The notes under the pieces were generated by a model. That model saw only the letters and a program-made list of their open reading frames with translations, was not told the origin of the DNA and ran no database searches. Position numbers and translations under genes: made by a program. A DNA stretch of 64,000 bases from Herpomyces periplanetae. Its lineage: Eukaryota > Ascomycota > Laboulbeniomycetes > Herpomycetales > Herpomycetaceae. Shown here one piece after another: positions 61,634 to 64,000 of this stretch. The first letter of the stretch is position 1. The number at the start of each line of letters is the position of its first letter. The stretch is taken from the NCBI GenBank assembly GCA_009733715.1, contig WMKJ01000007.1, forward strand, positions 62,001 through 126,000, written 5' to 3'.

Positions 61634-61946
61634 ATTATATGGTAGCAGAACAATTAACGAGGAATCAATGGGCAAAAAAGGTTTACGGAAAGAAAAATCG
61701 TATTGAATCGAACGAATTGATTAGCTGAAAAAACGATTACAAGAAACGCAAAGAAATGGATATCCTGCGTTTCGAACTTAACAATTCGTGATCGACAAAT
61801 GAAAAAATTGGAAAACTTTGCAAGAAAAAAAATTCTCCCGTTCCAAGTGCGCCTCATTTTGTCGGCATTAAATATACCTGCTTACTAATCAGAATAAGCG
61901 ATGTAGGTGCACGTGACGAGCAGTTAGTGTATTAGGTAAGCGGTGG
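61634..61946. promoter_or_regulatory. promoter of eL22 with an E-box
   Basis: Holds CACGTG at 61920-61925 (GCACGTGAC), 287 bp before the eL22 start and just after the uL1 stop. No other element recognised. Confidence 0.45.
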
Positions 61947-62868
61947 CTAATAAATGCGTTTGGGAGGGCTCATTGTGGCTTTGATGTTTAGACTTCCGAC
62001 GTTTTGCCAGCCCTTTTTCAAGAGAGATACAAGATAATTTATCGCGAGCATAATATTACCGACAAGCTCGTCTTCGCTCATTCCAACATTACCCACGGCT
62101 ACACCCATGCAAAGGACTTTCTTCAGTTGAAATTTGATAGTAGACTTCACCTCTTTGACTTTATTTGCCATATCATCGGCCTGGGAAACGGGAATTGGAA
62201 ACTTTCCGGCTTTCGACAAACCTGGACCGAGTAAACGAGGAATTTGCTTAATCAAGGAATCCGATGCAATAAAAGCATCATACTTTGCCGCCAATTCTGT
62301 CAGATAATTAAGTTAGATAATTCAGTGGGTAATTTCAAGTACGATCGTAAAATTGTATACTTTTAATTAACTTTTTATTCTTGTTAAGCTTTTTCAAGTC
62401 ATCCGCTGACATTGAATCCAATCCCAAATGTTTAGCCCGATCAATATCATGTTGATCACCTAGAATACTACATGAAAGTTGAATTTGTCAGTTTAAACCA
62501 AATGTAACGTATCGTTAAATAGAGTTGTGTAAACTCAATGCCATACCAAATTGACATTCCAGGTCGCGGCACAGTAGGTAACTGCACTGTTCCACTAAAT
62601 CGTTTATCACGTTGAGGATCATAATTCTTTAAACCAATTTGTAACTCAACGGTTTCCAAGAATTTTCGCTTTTTTGTTTCCAGAGAGTATTGTAATAACT
62701 CCTTAACGTTTGCGCGCACACCAGCGACTTTTATTCATTTACCATTACCAACTCCATTAGTCTCTTTCATCGATAATATTCATTACACCAGCACACCACC
62801 AAAAATTCCAGCAAACAAACTAAACCTTATACACTCCCAACCTTTAACATACCCGTAACTTTTGACAT
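61947..62868 (-). CDS. RPL1: 60S ribosomal protein uL1 (L10A)
   Basis: Exons 62868-62853, 62727-62547, 62467-62361 and 62296-61947 give 217 residues, the length of yeast uL1. It forms the L1 stalk that handles deacylated tRNA leaving the ribosome. Start [20 protein letters not shown] joins a 16-nt first exon to the rest. Then [88 protein letters not shown] and the end SPPKRIY all match. Each phase closes. Its start codon lies only 40 bp from the start of the divergent epimerase gene. Confidence 0.97.
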
Positions 62869-62908
62869 GGTGACCAGTCTTCCAGAAGGTAATAAACTTT
62901 ATAACCCT

Positions 62909-64000
62909 ATGGTAAGGTAAACGCACTCGTTTTAGAATTTATGAACCAAAATTTTCTTAATTTATCAATCTTTAACCTCCCCTCAAATCCCTCCCATAAG
63001 TGTGTCTTCTCGCCTAACTCATCTTTTTCCCCTCTTAGTAAGTATCATATTAGTCATCGGCCGGTTCTTTGCCTTGGAAGGGTAGGAGAAGGAAGAGATG
63101 TCGAGAGAAAATACGCGTGGTTTAGGATTCGAATGGTATTTGTGGTTTAAAATTGGAAAAATGTTACGAGTGAGATTGAAAATCTATCGAAGCTAATAGA
63201 TCAATGCAAATCTAACTTTATATGCTCTTAATTACATGTTCCTTGCCATGCGAGGGGGCATTTCATTTAGACTTTAAATGCTGAAGACGCTGCACAATTG
63301 GACGCACATTTAATGTCTGATGGGGGCTTTTCCATTCATCAGTTGATGGAATTGGCTGGTTTATCCGTTGCTGAAGCGGGTAAGTATATTATTTTGAAAC
63401 AGTCTAATTTATGTGAAAACGCGTAAATCTACGCGCGATTCTTGAGCATGGCTAAATGTAATATAGTATACGAACTTCATGCCCCTGCCAATGGTCCAAA
63501 TGTCATCGTACTTTGCGGTCCCGGTAATAATGGTAAGTTATATCTAAAATAAGTTTTGACCCTAACCAACCTGATAATGAACGTGTATAGGTGGTGATGG
63601 ACTTGTGGCAACACGCCATTTGCAACATTTCGGTTACGCCCCTCAAGTTTATTATCCAAAGCGTGGACGCGGTGACCTTTTTACAGTAAGCTTTACTTTC
63701 GTGCTACTCTGAAAAAAAACAACTGGCAAATGTTGATCATGTTAAAAGCAATTGCTTAAGCAAATCACCGATCTTGAAGTTCCCCTGATAGAATTAGAAC
63801 CTGATACCTTGAACAACGCCGACTTCATTGTCGATGCCATATTCGGTGAGTGTTTGTAGGGTGTACACCTGCTTGCCTATCCTTCGGTAACATGCTAACT
63901 ATTATTACATCAACTAGGCTTTAGCTTTACAGGTAGTGTACGTGCACCGTTCGATCATGCTATACAGATGCTACAGCAAACCAGTACCCCCGTACTCGCC
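62909..64000 (+). CDS. NAXE: NAD(P)H-hydrate epimerase (YjeF N-terminal), partial at window edge
   Basis: Exons 62909-62911, 63271-63379, 63467-63532, 63591-63685, 63749-63845 and 63918 to the edge give the first 151 residues. The enzyme repairs damaged NAD(P)H by epimerising its hydrate. Diagnostic sequence: [53 protein letters not shown] and [19 protein letters not shown]. The right half lies outside the window. The frame upstream of exon 2 closes at once with TAG, so a spliced start is required. ATG followed directly by GTAAGG at 62912 gives [16 protein letters not shown] in phase, close to the yeast start. Other ATGs tested do not keep phase. If right, exon 1 is the start codon alone and intron 1 is 359 bp. 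Confidence 0.93.

Noticed and set aside
61680-61700. GAATCGAAC (minus-strand T-loop-like word)
   Set aside because: No cloverleaf forms in the flanking A-rich sequence.

Overview
The window is eukaryotic nuclear DNA, most likely from a compact fungal genome. Genes sit on both strands with short gaps. They carry small GT-AG introns (about 54 to 180 bp, one of 359 bp) with CTAAC-like branch sites, and the standard code fits every reading frame. The gene set is fungal: CRT10-like, RCF2, VTC4, a PabA-PabB fusion (ABZ1), an ATP adenylyltransferase (APA) and a fungal-type LicD protein. Nothing seen fixes the lineage further. An early-diverging fungus is a reasonable guess, not a demonstration.

Layout, left to right. 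1-8 kb: a clipped gene start, a mitochondrial SelO pseudokinase, a LicD-family membrane protein and the AAA+ ATPase RVB2. 8.1-15.5 kb: a 7.4-kb stretch with no recognisable gene. 15.5-23 kb: a 1,116-residue coiled-coil protein, adenylate kinase and a disordered Ser/Arg-rich protein, all on the plus strand. 23-30 kb: glycogen branching enzyme (minus), then ATP synthase beta and ORC5 (plus). 30-37 kb: a tight minus-strand block of VTC4 polyphosphate polymerase, the CAAX protease RCE1 and a chromodomain protein that splices into a tandem CCCH zinc-finger part. 38-39 kb: a Rab11/Ypt31 GTPase. 40-55 kb: six minus-strand genes (a THEM6-like protein, RCF2, gamma-tubulin complex GCP2, Elongator ELP5, ABZ1, CRT10-like). 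56-58 kb: APA. 58-61 kb: a poorly ordered locus with possible Ku70 similarity. 61-64 kb: ribosomal proteins eL22 and uL1, then NAD(P)H-hydrate epimerase running off the end.

Most genes are single-copy housekeeping functions: ATP synthesis and respiratory-chain organisation, adenylate and dinucleotide balance, folate, glycogen and polyphosphate synthesis, tRNA modification, prenyl-protein processing, replication licensing, microtubule nucleation, trafficking and ribosomes. They do not form a metabolic cluster.

Three patterns are worth attention. Many start codons lie in tiny first exons of 3 to 41 nt, so a plain ORF search misses them. The E-box CACGTG, usually extended to TCACGTG or CACGTGA, recurs in gene-flanking DNA. 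The 8.1-15.5 kb stretch stands out from an otherwise dense window. Exon models were built by hand from splice signals and reading-frame phase, with family members recalled from memory. Every complete model sums to a whole number of codons.
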